Shown here piece after piece: positions 16,519 to 25,519 of a stretch of DNA of 64,000 nt (positions are counted from its first letter, which is position 1; every line of letters begins with the position of its first letter). The DNA comes from Verrucomicrobium sp. GAS474. Lineage in GTDB: Bacteria > Verrucomicrobiota > Verrucomicrobiia > Methylacidiphilales > GAS474. The position numbers and the translations under genes were made by a program. The notes below the pieces were generated by a model that did no database searches, was not told the DNA's origin, and saw only the letters and a list, made by a program, of their open reading frames with translations. The DNA is taken from the NCBI RefSeq assembly GCF_900105685.1, contig NZ_LT629781.1, positions 1,798,001 through 1,862,000 of the forward strand, in the 5' to 3' direction.

Positions 16519-18945
16519 TCAGGAATGGGGGGCGGCGGTGCGCGCTGAAGCTGCGTCTTTCCGCGCCTCGCGAGGGAGCGCGATCGTCCAGCGCGAGGTC
16601 CCGCGAGCCGTCCCGGCGGGAAGGCCGGGGAGCCGGACCTCGGCTTCGATGCCCGGCGGGAGGCGAAGCTCGACGGAGATGCCGACGGCCTCACGGATCC
16701 AACGTGCTTCGAGAATCCCGAGGGGCGTGGGGATGCGGATTTCACACGACGCGCCAAAAAAAAGGGGGGCGAAGCGGACTGCCTTCCAGCCCGAGGCCGT
16801 CTGGACGATGCCCCCGAGGATCTGTTCCAGGTGGTAGAGGGGATGAGCCGACCAGGCATGGGAGAAGCTCTCGTCACCCCGGCGCGGGGCGAAGTTTTCC
16901 CACGTCGTCCCGTAGTCGCCCATCGCGGCCCAGTGCTTCGCGATGTAGCGGAGGACGTCGTCGCCGTGGCCCCGCTCATGGAGCGCCGTGAAGACGTAGG
17001 TGATCCAGTAGGCCGATGGGGCCGATTTGAAGGCCTTTTCCTCGCGGAGGAAGGGAAGGAGGACGTTATCGATGATCGCGTGTGGCGAGGTCTCCCGCAG
17101 CCCGGAGAGGAGGGCGAGGGTCTGCGAGTGGATCGAGGACTCGGCGACGACGCGTCCCTTCTCATCGAGGCCGTCGCGGATGAGGCCGTCGGCGCCGACG
17201 AGTCGGGCAAGGGCCGCCCGCAGTGCGGCGGCGCGGGACGTACGGGCCGCAGCGAGCGCCGCGTCGCCCCGGATGACGTGCATCGCCGCGATTTTCTCCA
17301 AGGCGGTGAGGAACCAGAAATTGAGAAGGGTGGGGCAGCCCTCGCGGTGGATGTCGGTCCAGTCCAGGAAGAGCCAGTATCGGGGGTCGTGGCGGACGAG
17401 GCCAGAGGCGGGATCGGTCGCTTCCTCGAAGAAGGCGACGATCCGGTCGATCGTCTCCTGGTGGGCCTCGAAGGGTTCGAGGGAGCCGGTCTGCCAGTAG
17501 TAGTCCCAGAGGGTGAGGATCCAAATGAGGGAGAAGTCGGGAAGGATGCAGTTGTGGGCCATCGTCGGCGCATGGCCGTAAGTGAGGCCGTTCGGCGTCA
17601 TCTGCGAGGCGATCTGGCCGATCCCCCGGCGCAGGAGGCGGACGTCGCCGGAGAGGTGGAAGGTGTTCCAGGCCTGAACGCGGGCATCGCCCCACCATTG
17701 GGCCTGTTCGCGCCAGGGGGTGTCGACGTAGGCGTCCATGCTGCAGCATTGCTGCGTCCGCACGCAGGCGTTCCAGATCCCGTTCAGGAGAGGGTCGCTA
17801 CTGTTGAAGCGCCCTGCGACGTCGAGCGGATAGAGCTTGCTCACGAGCGACGCCCGGACGCGGAACGGCGTCTCGGAATCGCGGACCACGAGGATCATGT
17901 AGCGAAAGCCGAAGGGGTGATGGAAGGTATGAGTGTTCACGCCGGGACGGCAGACGAGACGGTGGCTGAAGGCCATTCGGGAATGGGCCTCGGGGGTGAA
18001 GTCGAGGGAGAGTGTCCCGGGGTCGATCGTCTCGCCGTGGAGGGTGTCGATGGTTTCGCCGCCGCGGGCGTCGGAGAGATAGAGCGAGAGGGAGCCGACG
18101 ACGGTGTGGCCGAAGTCGATGAGGACGCGGCGGAAGCGGCCTTGGCCTGAAGGGGGAAGGACGAAGTCTCCCGCGTCGGCAAAGGCGATGACGTCCTCTC
18201 CGGCGAGGGGCTCGTGGGAGAGGCCTTCGACATTGATGCCGAGGGAAACATTCCGCAACTGGGCCGAATCGGCGACGGAGCGCCCGTCGCGGAGGCCGAG
18301 GACGGCGCGCGGGAGGACCGTCTCCTCGCGCAGCAGGGGGATGCCCCGTTCCTCGAGGTGATTCCACGGCATCGAATTCCAGTGGGTCGTTGCGGTTTTT
18401 TCCGTCCAGCCTGAGTCGTCAAAATCGGGCTCCATCCAGGCAGGATCCTCGACCCGGAGGTCGATGTGCTCCTGGCAGAAGAGCTGGAGGCTGACGGGGG
18501 TCGCGGCGGGATTCACGCCGGTCTGGCGGCGGCATTTCCACGATGTGTCGGTGCCCAGGAAGACGCTTCCCGCGCGGCCTGCGGCGAGGAGCCCGGCGTA
18601 GCCCTCGGTGAGGTACTGGAAGTTGCTGAAGCCGGGATTGTGGGCGCGCACGGCGAGGACGTTCCGGCCCGGGCACAGGAGCGGGGCGATCTCGACCTCG
18701 TCGAAGGGCCAACTTTTCTGGAAGCCCCGCGCGGGCCCGGCGCAGACGTAGTTTCCGTTCACATAAAGCCGGTAGGATTGGTCGGCCGTGATGCGGAAGG
18801 GGACGCTTGAGGGGACCTCGGCGAGGTCGAACGTCTTGCGGAAGAGGGCGTAACTGTTGTGGATGTCCCAATGGATGTTCCCGGGCCAGATCCACCACGA
18901 TTTGCCGAAGATTTCCTGGTGGTCCTGCGTGCGGGTCTGGTTCAT
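16519..18945 (-). CDS. GH78-type alpha-L-rhamnosidase
   Basis: An 808-residue protein without an evident signal peptide. The N-terminal part is the beta-sandwich typical of these enzymes (FRITADQSYRLYVNGNYVCAGPARG at about 53-77). The (alpha/alpha)6 catalytic domain follows, with DAYVDTPWREQAQWWGDAR, the usual region of the general acid in GH78, then HAPTMAHNCILPDFSLIW. A C-terminal beta-domain closes the protein. It removes terminal L-rhamnose from pectic or flavonoid glycans. The ATG at 18945 was chosen over an upstream GTG at 18963. Neighbours are a GH140-like enzyme upstream and a sugar symporter downstream. The lack of a signal peptide and the symporter suggest that imported oligosaccharides are cut inside the cell. 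Confidence 0.85.
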   Translation of the reverse strand: MNQTRTQDHQEIFGKSWWIWPGNIHWDIHNSYALFRKTFDLAEVPSSVPFRITADQSYRLYVNGNYVCAGPARGFQKSWPFDEVEIAPLLCPGRNVLAVRAHNPGFSNFQYLTEGYAGLLAAGRAGSVFLGTDTSWKCRRQTGVNPAATPVSLQLFCQEHIDLRVEDPAWMEPDFDDSGWTEKTATTHWNSMPWNHLEERGIPLLREETVLPRAVLGLRDGRSVADSAQLRNVSLGINVEGLSHEPLAGEDVIAFADAGDFVLPPSGQGRFRRVLIDFGHTVVGSLSLYLSDARGGETIDTLHGETIDPGTLSLDFTPEAHSRMAFSHRLVCRPGVNTHTFHHPFGFRYMILVVRDSETPFRVRASLVSKLYPLDVAGRFNSSDPLLNGIWNACVRTQQCCSMDAYVDTPWREQAQWWGDARVQAWNTFHLSGDVRLLRRGIGQIASQMTPNGLTYGHAPTMAHNCILPDFSLIWILTLWDYYWQTGSLEPFEAHQETIDRIVAFFEEATDPASGLVRHDPRYWLFLDWTDIHREGCPTLLNFWFLTALEKIAAMHVIRGDAALAAARTSRAAALRAALARLVGADGLIRDGLDEKGRVVAESSIHSQTLALLSGLRETSPHAIIDNVLLPFLREEKAFKSAPSAYWITYVFTALHERGHGDDVLRYIAKHWAAMGDYGTTWENFAPRRGDESFSHAWSAHPLYHLEQILGGIVQTASGWKAVRFAPLFFGASCEIRIPTPLGILEARWIREAVGISVELRLPPGIEAEVRLPGLPAGTARGTSRWTIALPREARKDAASARTAAPHS

Positions 18946-19029
18946 GGGAAGAGGGGGCTCCACTTCGGGCTAGGATCACTCCGATCCCGTCTTCGCCGTT
19001 AGGCCGGAGCGCGCTTTTTTTCTGACATT

Positions 19030-20349
19030 CTAAGACATCGAGCCCGGCGGCAGGGCTCCCTTGGCCGCGTCGTCGAGGACGAGAACCCAATCGTCCTCTT
19101 CCGTGGCGGGGAAGAGGAGGCCTCCCTCTCTCTCGACGTTCTCGAATGTGCCGTCGTAGGAAGTTTCCCCGGTACGTGGATCGAAGCGCCAAGCCCGGAA
19201 ACGGCGAATGGGGATCGCGCCGGTCCGTAGCCGGAGGGGGCCGCCGAAGGGTGCATAGGCGACGACTCCGGACGAGGAGGCCGGGACCGCCGCAAGGTTC
19301 GGGATCTCGGCCATTTCAGGGTGGGGAACGAGGGGGAGAAACGCGCGCGAGGCGAGAAGGCGGCGAAGGTGGCCGATCTGAGTTGCGCCCGGGCGGAACA
19401 GGGCCTCGCGCCATGAGGAGCGCGGAGCATAGACCGGCTCGAGGCCGCGCCCCGGCTCCCACATCTGCCAGACGGAGTGGTGTCCGTAGGTGTGGCCGAA
19501 TGCGCCGGAGATGAGATTCCAATAGGCCGCGCGGCGGATGTCGGTGTCGTTCGCGTAGGGCTTTGCGGTGTCGAGGTCGATGGGGATCTCCTCGTAGACC
19601 GGCTCGCCGTCGATCACCGGTTTCGCGGGGAGGCGGCGATAGTCGGCAAGGGTCTTTTCGTAGCGGCCTGGGTAGCCGACGGCGTGGCCGTTCTGGCGGC
19701 AGTTGAAGTCGAGCCACGGCGCGTCGTGGAAGTAGGCCGAGGAGCCGTCGTCGCCGCGTGTGTGGAACGTCATCAGGTGGGTACCGCGATCGCCTCGGCG
19801 CAGGCCGCATGCCATCCGTTCGACGATTTCGATCTCGGCGGCGCACGAGGGGACACGGTCGCCGCCCAGGATCCAGGCGAGCCCGGCCTCCCTGTAGCGG
19901 GTTCCGATCCACTCCCCGTAGGCCTCGGCGGTGACAGCGTCGAAGAACCCTTTTCCCTCGGGCCGCTGCTGCCAATAGCTCCCCCACGTTGGAAGGAGGC
20001 CGACGCGGAGGCCGAGTTCGTTGGCCCGCGCGACGACGGCGTCGATGTGGGCCCAGTACGGTTCGTTCGGGCGGAGCGGATCGCCTGCGACAAAGGGGAG
20101 GTCGCCCCGGGCATTCGGCGTGTCGGGGCCGCCAAGTTCGGAGAGAGCGACGGCCTGGACGAGGGTGAATCCCTGTGCGGCGCGCGTTTTCAGATAGAAG
20201 CCAGCTTCGTCGTCGGTCAGGCGGTGGAAAAGCTCCCACGCCGTGTCCCCGATCCAGAGATAGGGCCGCCCGTCCTCCTGAGCGAGGAAACGCCCCGAGG
20301 GATCGACGGAGAGCTTGGCAAGGGCGTCGGAGGCAGGCGGAAAGGGCAT
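19030..20349 (-). CDS. Apiosidase-like glycoside hydrolase (DUF4038/GH140-like)
   Basis: A 439-residue protein with the DUF4038 TIM-barrel pattern: RPYLWIGDTAWELFHRLT near residue 24, then a barrel with QAVALSELGGPDTPN, GLLPTWGSYW and ILGGDR. PVIDGEPVYE near 235 carries a likely catalytic Glu, and the C-terminal beta-domain resembles the companion domain of these enzymes. GH140 members remove apiose side chains from rhamnogalacturonan II. It is the first gene of the minus-strand operon with the rhamnosidase and symporter, which fits RG-II or apiose-containing pectin breakdown. No signal peptide is seen. The ATG at 20349 was chosen over a GTG 15 bases upstream. Confidence 0.78.
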   Translation of the reverse strand: MPFPPASDALAKLSVDPSGRFLAQEDGRPYLWIGDTAWELFHRLTDDEAGFYLKTRAAQGFTLVQAVALSELGGPDTPNARGDLPFVAGDPLRPNEPYWAHIDAVVARANELGLRVGLLPTWGSYWQQRPEGKGFFDAVTAEAYGEWIGTRYREAGLAWILGGDRVPSCAAEIEIVERMACGLRRGDRGTHLMTFHTRGDDGSSAYFHDAPWLDFNCRQNGHAVGYPGRYEKTLADYRRLPAKPVIDGEPVYEEIPIDLDTAKPYANDTDIRRAAYWNLISGAFGHTYGHHSVWQMWEPGRGLEPVYAPRSSWREALFRPGATQIGHLRRLLASRAFLPLVPHPEMAEIPNLAAVPASSSGVVAYAPFGGPLRLRTGAIPIRRFRAWRFDPRTGETSYDGTFENVEREGGLLFPATEEDDWVLVLDDAAKGALPPGSMS

Positions 20350-20484
20350 CGGATGGAGATACACCCGTCGTTTCGGCGCTGCGACGGAAAAGCTGCCGAT
20401 ATCAAACGGAGGCTAGCGGAAAGCGGGCTAAAGGCTAACGCGGACGATGCGGGCAATGATAACTTTTGCCATCAACCGAACCCT

Positions 20485-21273
20485 ATGAAAGCAATCAAGC
20501 CCTCTCAACGAATCCTCCTTGCGATCGTCTCCCTTGCCGCGTTGCTCTCGCTCTCGGCGTCCTGGGCGGAGGCGGCGACGACGACCTACTTCATCGATTT
20601 CAACGGCGTTACGACGACCACAAGCTCGGGCAACCCGAACGGCTACACTTGGAACAATATCAGCTCGAGCGCCCTCGCTGCGCTCTCCGATTCGACGGGG
20701 CTCCTCAGCGCCGCCAGTATCCAGATGGTCGGCAGTTGGGGGGCAGGGGCAGGCAACGGGACGCCAACGACCCTGGGTATGACGGGGGCGGCGGCGACGG
20801 CCTTCGGAGGGGCGCAGTATACGGCCGCGAACAATCTCTACTACACCGGGGCCGCGACCGGAACGGGCGGAACGTCGAGCACCTACATCACCTTCACAAA
20901 TCTCATTCCGACTGACACCTACACGTTCACGATCTTCGCCTCCCGCAACGGCGGTGGCAATCGGGACGGCCTCTACACGCTTGTCGGCGGGACGACCGCC
21001 ACGGGGACGCTCGACGCGAGCCCGAACGGCTCGGTGAACACGGCTAATATTCTGACCCTCACCGTGACGCCGACGGCTGCGGGGGTCATCACGCTCTACG
21101 ATTCCCTCGCCTCCGATAACACCGCGACCTTCGCCTACATCAATGCGCTGCGCATCGACGCCACGGCGGTCGCCGTGCCGGAGCCCGCCACCACGGCCCT
21201 CCTCGGCTTCGGTGCGATCGCTTTCCTTGGTATGAGGCAACTTCGGCGTCGCTTCGTCGCGGTGAACGGCTAA
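20485..21273 (+). CDS. PEP-CTERM sorting domain protein
   Basis: A 262-residue secreted protein. Signal peptide about 1-30 (LLAIVSLAALLSLSASWAEA). The middle is a low-complexity, Thr/Gly/Ala-rich beta-type domain (TTTYFIDFNGVTTTT... GNRDGLYTLVGG). The C-terminus is a standard PEP-CTERM signal: VPEP at about 234, then a hydrophobic helix (TALLGFGAIAFLGM) and an arginine cluster (RQLRRRF). Exosortase should process it; no exosortase gene is in the window. It is the first gene of a plus-strand operon with a small secreted protein, a GH5-like hydrolase and an AraC regulator. It may be a surface or matrix protein made when the polysaccharide is present. Confidence 0.88.
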   Translation: MKAIKPSQRILLAIVSLAALLSLSASWAEAATTTYFIDFNGVTTTTSSGNPNGYTWNNISSSALAALSDSTGLLSAASIQMVGSWGAGAGNGTPTTLGMTGAAATAFGGAQYTAANNLYYTGAATGTGGTSSTYITFTNLIPTDTYTFTIFASRNGGGNRDGLYTLVGGTTATGTLDASPNGSVNTANILTLTVTPTAAGVITLYDSLASDNTATFAYINALRIDATAVAVPEPATTALLGFGAIAFLGMRQLRRRFVAVNG

Positions 21274-21304
21274 GATGGCCGTGCCCGCTTTCTCCTTCCG
21301 AACC

Positions 21305-21862
21305 ATGAGTTCCTCTGCCCTCCTTTGCTTCGCCCTCCTTGCGGCGTTCTCCCTCCTTCTCACCCCTCTTCGCGCCGAGGAGGGAGGCCAGCCGCTGGCC
21401 CTCTTCTATCCTGTCGAGGAGCCCTATCTCGGGGGCTTCGCCACCTACGGGACGACGAAGATGGAGGAGGCCGAGGCGAAGAACGCCGTCACCTTCTCGA
21501 GCGAGCCGGGAAAGATCGCCGGCTTCGTCCGCTGGTTCGCGAAGCACGTTCCTCTCCCCGTCCCTACGGTGAAAGGATGGAAGGGAGGTAACGTCCGGCT
21601 CCAGATCGAGGAAGTCGACGGCAGCGGTCCGACGCCGGTCACTCTGGCGTGGCGCGGGAACGTTGATCCTGCCGAGCTCGGTCCCGTGACCGAGGCGAAC
21701 GTGACCATCGAGAGTACGACGAAGGCTGTGCTGCTGCCGCTCCCCGATGTCGATGGCCTCGCCGTCGAGAACATCACCGGCCTGCTCATCAAATTCCCCT
21801 CTGGCGGGAAGTTCGTCATCCATCGCATCGAGATCGTCTCCGCTTCGGGAGAGGCAAAGTAG
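21305..21862 (+). CDS. Secreted protein of the GH5 operon, unknown function
   Basis: A 185-residue protein with a signal peptide (ALLCFALLAAFSLLLTPLRA, then EEG). The mature part resembles the N-terminal segment of the GH5-like protein encoded next: both share the order signal, FY/LP start, F/V..S..PG/SGEAA, RWF..H, then VPLPDVDGLAVENITGLLIKFPSG versus LPAWIEGQDVSALYLAFPEG. It looks like a free-standing copy of that beta-sandwich, possibly carbohydrate-binding. The ATG at 21305 begins the signal peptide; an in-frame ATG at 21275 is also possible. It is separated by one base from the next gene. Confidence 0.75.
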   Translation: MSSSALLCFALLAAFSLLLTPLRAEEGGQPLALFYPVEEPYLGGFATYGTTKMEEAEAKNAVTFSSEPGKIAGFVRWFAKHVPLPVPTVKGWKGGNVRLQIEEVDGSGPTPVTLAWRGNVDPAELGPVTEANVTIESTTKAVLLPLPDVDGLAVENITGLLIKFPSGGKFVIHRIEIVSASGEAK

Positions 21863-21863
21863 C

Positions 21864-24440
21864 ATGTCCTCCGGTCTTCTTTCCCGCGCCGCCGTCGCCG
21901 CGTTGGTCGTTCCGTCCCTTCTGGCGCTCCTTCCCGCCTTCGCGGAGGACCTCGTCTCGGTCCGCGAGGTGATTCTTCCCCTCGCGTCGGCCACCCGTCC
22001 CGGTGATGTCGTCGCCTACGGCCAGAGTACGGTGAAGAAAGAGGGCGACATCGTCGTCCTCTCCGCTTCCTCAGGCGAGGCGGCTCTCGCCCGCTGGTTC
22101 CCGAACCATCTCCGGCTCAAGGGAGCCGATTTCCCCGATTCCGGCCTCCGCCTTCTCGTCGAGACCGAGGGGGGGGACGGCCTCGCCGTGAACGCGGCTT
22201 GGCGCTCGGGCGACAGCGCCCTCGGGACGAAGGTGTCGGGAACGCTGAAGGCCTCGTCCGAGGGCAGGGCCTCGGCCCTCCTCCCCCTCCCCGCGTGGAT
22301 CGAGGGACAGGACGTCTCGGCGCTCTACCTCGCCTTTCCCGAAGGGAAGGAAGTCCACATCCGCAAGGCGGCCATCGTCTCCCCCGTCGATCTCCTCCTC
22401 GACGTTGCCGCCCAGCAGGACCCGTGGAAAAAGGAGCCTCTCGCCTTCTCGGGCCGGGGCGCGACGCCGGGTGCCGAGGTTCGCATCGCGGTCCGGCCCG
22501 ACGCCGGCAATGCCTTCGGTTCGACGCTCGACGTCGCGGCCACCGCCGGGGCTGATGGAGCCTTCACGGTGGCGCGGGAGAACGGCGATCTCGTGCCCGG
22601 CGACTACGTCGCCACCGTCGTCGAGGCGAAGGCCCCGGCGAAGAAAGCCTTCCCTGTCCATTTCTTCGTCTTCCCCGCCCTGGCCGACGCGCCGCTCCCT
22701 GCCGTGCGGGCCGAGGGGACCCAGCTGATCGCCGACGGGAAGTCCTTCGGCTTCGTCGGGGTGAACTACTCCGCCTTCCTCCTCGATTTCCCCCGGAAGG
22801 CCGATTACCGGGAGATCGTCCGCCACCTCGTCGAGATGAAGTCGTGGGGCGTGCGCGTCGCCCGAGTCCCGCTCAACATGAGCCTCATCCAGCCTGCCGA
22901 GGGCCTCTTCCCCGACGATCCGAGGTGGGCCGACGCGATGAAGGTCCACCAGCTCGATCCCGAGTTCGTTCGGGCGATCGACTACTACGTGAAGGTGGCA
23001 GGGCAGATGGGGATCTACACCGTCCTCGACTGGCACGGCTTCCCGACCGAGCCCTATGACTACCACGCAGGCGGCCAGCCCTCCGACCTCGGGACGAAGA
23101 AGCCCGGGGCCGCCATTGCGTGGCTCGCCCCCTCGGCGACCGAGACTATCGAGCTCGACGACGCGAATCCGCGCCACCGGAAAGCGATCCTCACGGCCCA
23201 CACATGGCTCGCCTCGCACTTCAAGGGGAATCCGAACATCCTCTCGATCGAGGTTCCCTACAACGAGCCGCACAACCTCTTCATGGCAACCGAGGCAAAC
23301 TGGCGGAAGCTGACCGCCCAGGCCATCGAGGCCGTGAAGCTCGGCGATCCCGATCGCCTCACCTTCACCATGCCCTCGGCCTACGGGCACGACAACCTGA
23401 GCGCCTCGGCCACATGGCTCCCGCCCGACCGCGCGTCGGGTGTCGCCCCCCACTTCTACCTCGCCAACGGCCCCGTCCCGACGCGTCCCGACGCGGCCCA
23501 GTCGAAGCAACCCTACCTGGCGCGGAACGCGGCGATGTCCTTCGGTTACGCCCAGGCCTCCGTCTTCATGCCTTTCTCCGGGATCGAGTGCCCGATCTAC
23601 AACGGCGAGTCGGGCGAGTACGGGAACGCGGACTTCCTCCCGACGGAGAAATTTCCCGATCGCGCCGAATGGGTGATCGAAGCACAGATGGTCCAGGCCT
23701 ACGCCGCCGGATGGAGCGGCGTCCTCGAGTGGACGCTCTGGCTTGATAAGGGGGACTTCATGCCCTATCGGGCCCTCTATGCCCACGTCTTCAAGCGCTA
23801 CGCCCCCGTCTTCGCCTCGGGGACGCTCGACCGCTCCAAGGCCGAGGTCGCCTTCGTCCAGAGCCCCGGCGCGGTGCCACCGCAGAACGGGATGAACTAC
23901 GCCTGCGTCCCCTTCGCGAAGCTCGTCCTCGCCCTCCACCTCCCCGGTGTCCACTACTTCACCGACGCCCAGCTCCTCTACCGTTTCCGGGCGAGCGTGC
24001 CGACGGGGCTAGAACAGGTCGTCGAGGGCGGTTCCCTTTCCCGCTACAAAGCGATCGTGGCCGATCGACGCAATCTCGACCCCCGCGCCATCGAGCTCAT
24101 CACCGCCAGCAAGGTTCCCGTCCTCTGGGCTGACGATGCTGAGAAGGTCACCGCGGCGCAACTCGCCACCTTCCTCGAAAAGAGCGGCGCGCGGGCCGAC
24201 GCGAAGACTCCGGAAGGGCTCCAGATCGTCGAGGGGCCGCAGTATCTTCTGGTCTATAACCGGGCCGACAAGGAAACGAAGGATCGGGCCTACCCCCTCG
24301 TCCGTCGCTCCGGGACCTTCGTGCTCCTCGACGAGGCGGGCAAGGCTGTCTTCAAGGGCAATGCCGCCGCGTTGGCCCGGGACGGGGTCGATGTGGCCCT
24401 CCCGCGCTGGACGGCGTCGATCTACCGGATCGCCGACTAA
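21864..24440 (+). CDS. Secreted GH5-like glycoside hydrolase
   Basis: An 858-residue protein with a signal peptide (ending LPAFA). Residues about 25-170 are a beta-sandwich like the protein encoded just upstream, and about 180-280 a second beta-domain. A TIM barrel covers about 285-640. SIEVPYNEPHN gives the acid/base candidate E468 (NEP motif), and YNGESGEYG gives nucleophile candidates E582/E585. Helices near FVGVNYSAFLLDFPR and VARVPLNM match GH5/clan A. The last 200 residues resemble a beta-galactosidase trimer-like or accessory domain. The substrate is probably a beta-glycan (mannan, glucan or similar). It is third in the operon PEP-CTERM, small protein, GH5, AraC. Confidence 0.83.
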   Translation: MSSGLLSRAAVAALVVPSLLALLPAFAEDLVSVREVILPLASATRPGDVVAYGQSTVKKEGDIVVLSASSGEAALARWFPNHLRLKGADFPDSGLRLLVETEGGDGLAVNAAWRSGDSALGTKVSGTLKASSEGRASALLPLPAWIEGQDVSALYLAFPEGKEVHIRKAAIVSPVDLLLDVAAQQDPWKKEPLAFSGRGATPGAEVRIAVRPDAGNAFGSTLDVAATAGADGAFTVARENGDLVPGDYVATVVEAKAPAKKAFPVHFFVFPALADAPLPAVRAEGTQLIADGKSFGFVGVNYSAFLLDFPRKADYREIVRHLVEMKSWGVRVARVPLNMSLIQPAEGLFPDDPRWADAMKVHQLDPEFVRAIDYYVKVAGQMGIYTVLDWHGFPTEPYDYHAGGQPSDLGTKKPGAAIAWLAPSATETIELDDANPRHRKAILTAHTWLASHFKGNPNILSIEVPYNEPHNLFMATEANWRKLTAQAIEAVKLGDPDRLTFTMPSAYGHDNLSASATWLPPDRASGVAPHFYLANGPVPTRPDAAQSKQPYLARNAAMSFGYAQASVFMPFSGIECPIYNGESGEYGNADFLPTEKFPDRAEWVIEAQMVQAYAAGWSGVLEWTLWLDKGDFMPYRALYAHVFKRYAPVFASGTLDRSKAEVAFVQSPGAVPPQNGMNYACVPFAKLVLALHLPGVHYFTDAQLLYRFRASVPTGLEQVVEGGSLSRYKAIVADRRNLDPRAIELITASKVPVLWADDAEKVTAAQLATFLEKSGARADAKTPEGLQIVEGPQYLLVYNRADKETKDRAYPLVRRSGTFVLLDEAGKAVFKGNAAALARDGVDVALPRWTASIYRIAD

Positions 24441-24493
24441 GGGCTCTTTTGCGTCTCGCCATGATGCCTTCAGCGTGGCAGAAAGGGAGGGGT

Positions 24494-25510
24494 ATGTCTT
24501 TTCGGATGATCGAAACCGCCGATCTGCGGCATCTGCAATGGAAGCAGGACTTCAAGGCCGACATGTTGATCGTGGCATACCACTTCCCCGACCACGATCC
24601 CGAGGAGCTCCCGCACGATCACGACTTCGTCGAGCTCCAGATCTGTGTCGGCGGGAAGGGCCGACAACAGACTGCCGCGGACGATTTCGTATTCAGCCGC
24701 GGGAAAGCGATGGTCATCAGTCCCGGGGCTTGGCACCGCCACTACGACAACAAACGGATGGACGTCTACGTCTGCTGCTTCGAGGCGAAGCTGCTGATGC
24801 ACGAGCTCCTTTGGACCCTCGACGATCCGATCCTCAATCTCCTCCTCTGGCAGCGTTTCGCGAACAAGGGGGGCGGCCTTTCCGTCCTCACGCTCGACGA
24901 CGCGCTGCTGGAGAAATGCATCCCGGCGCTCGACGCGCTTGTCGCTCTCGGCGAAAATCACGACCCTTCCGAAAAGGCGATGCGCCTGGGAAACCTCATC
25001 GTGATCCTGGCCCATCTCGCCAAGGGGAAGCTCGAGAGGGAGGTGAAGCCGACCGTGCCCGCCATCCACGTCGCCGTGCGGCGGTGCCTGTCCCTCATGG
25101 AGGAGCATCTCGCCGAGCCCTGGACCGCCGAGGGGCTCTCGGAAAAACTCAACATCAACGTCTCCTATCTCGGACGACTCTTCAAGTCGATGCTCGGCGT
25201 CTCTCCGATGGCCTACCTCTCCCACATGCGGATGGAGCGGGCGGCCAGGCTCCTGAGCCAGACCGATCGCCGCATTTCCGAAGTGGCGAGCGATGTCGGT
25301 TGGCCCGACCCGAATTATTTCGCCCGGCGTTTCCGGCTCTACTTCGGCATCTCGGCGAGCGAGTATCGCGCCAGGCAGATACGCCATGCCGCCGAGGCGA
25401 AGGCCAACCCCGACGACGTCCTCTTCGGCTGGTCTGTTCCCGAAGCCGTCTCCCGCCTCGATGGAGGAAAAGGCAAGGCAGTCCGCGTCCGCGGCCCCAT
25501 CGAGGCCTGA
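24494..25510 (+). CDS. AraC-family transcriptional regulator
   Basis: A 338-residue regulator. The N-terminal half is a cupin-type sensor domain (ELPHDHDFVELQICVGGKG near residues 36-55). The C-terminal half holds the two helix-turn-helix units of AraC proteins (WTAEGLSEKLNINVSYLGRLFK and ISEVASDVGWPDPNYFARRFRLYFG, at about 215-295). The ATG at 24494 is supported by GGGAGGGG five bases upstream; in-frame upstream starts lack this. It follows the GH5 gene and probably senses a sugar and controls the operon, and perhaps the converging SGNH hydrolase gene. Confidence 0.9.
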   Translation: MSFRMIETADLRHLQWKQDFKADMLIVAYHFPDHDPEELPHDHDFVELQICVGGKGRQQTAADDFVFSRGKAMVISPGAWHRHYDNKRMDVYVCCFEAKLLMHELLWTLDDPILNLLLWQRFANKGGGLSVLTLDDALLEKCIPALDALVALGENHDPSEKAMRLGNLIVILAHLAKGKLEREVKPTVPAIHVAVRRCLSLMEEHLAEPWTAEGLSEKLNINVSYLGRLFKSMLGVSPMAYLSHMRMERAARLLSQTDRRISEVASDVGWPDPNYFARRFRLYFGISASEYRARQIRHAAEAKANPDDVLFGWSVPEAVSRLDGGKGKAVRVRGPIEA

Positions 25511-25519
25511 GGAGGCCTT

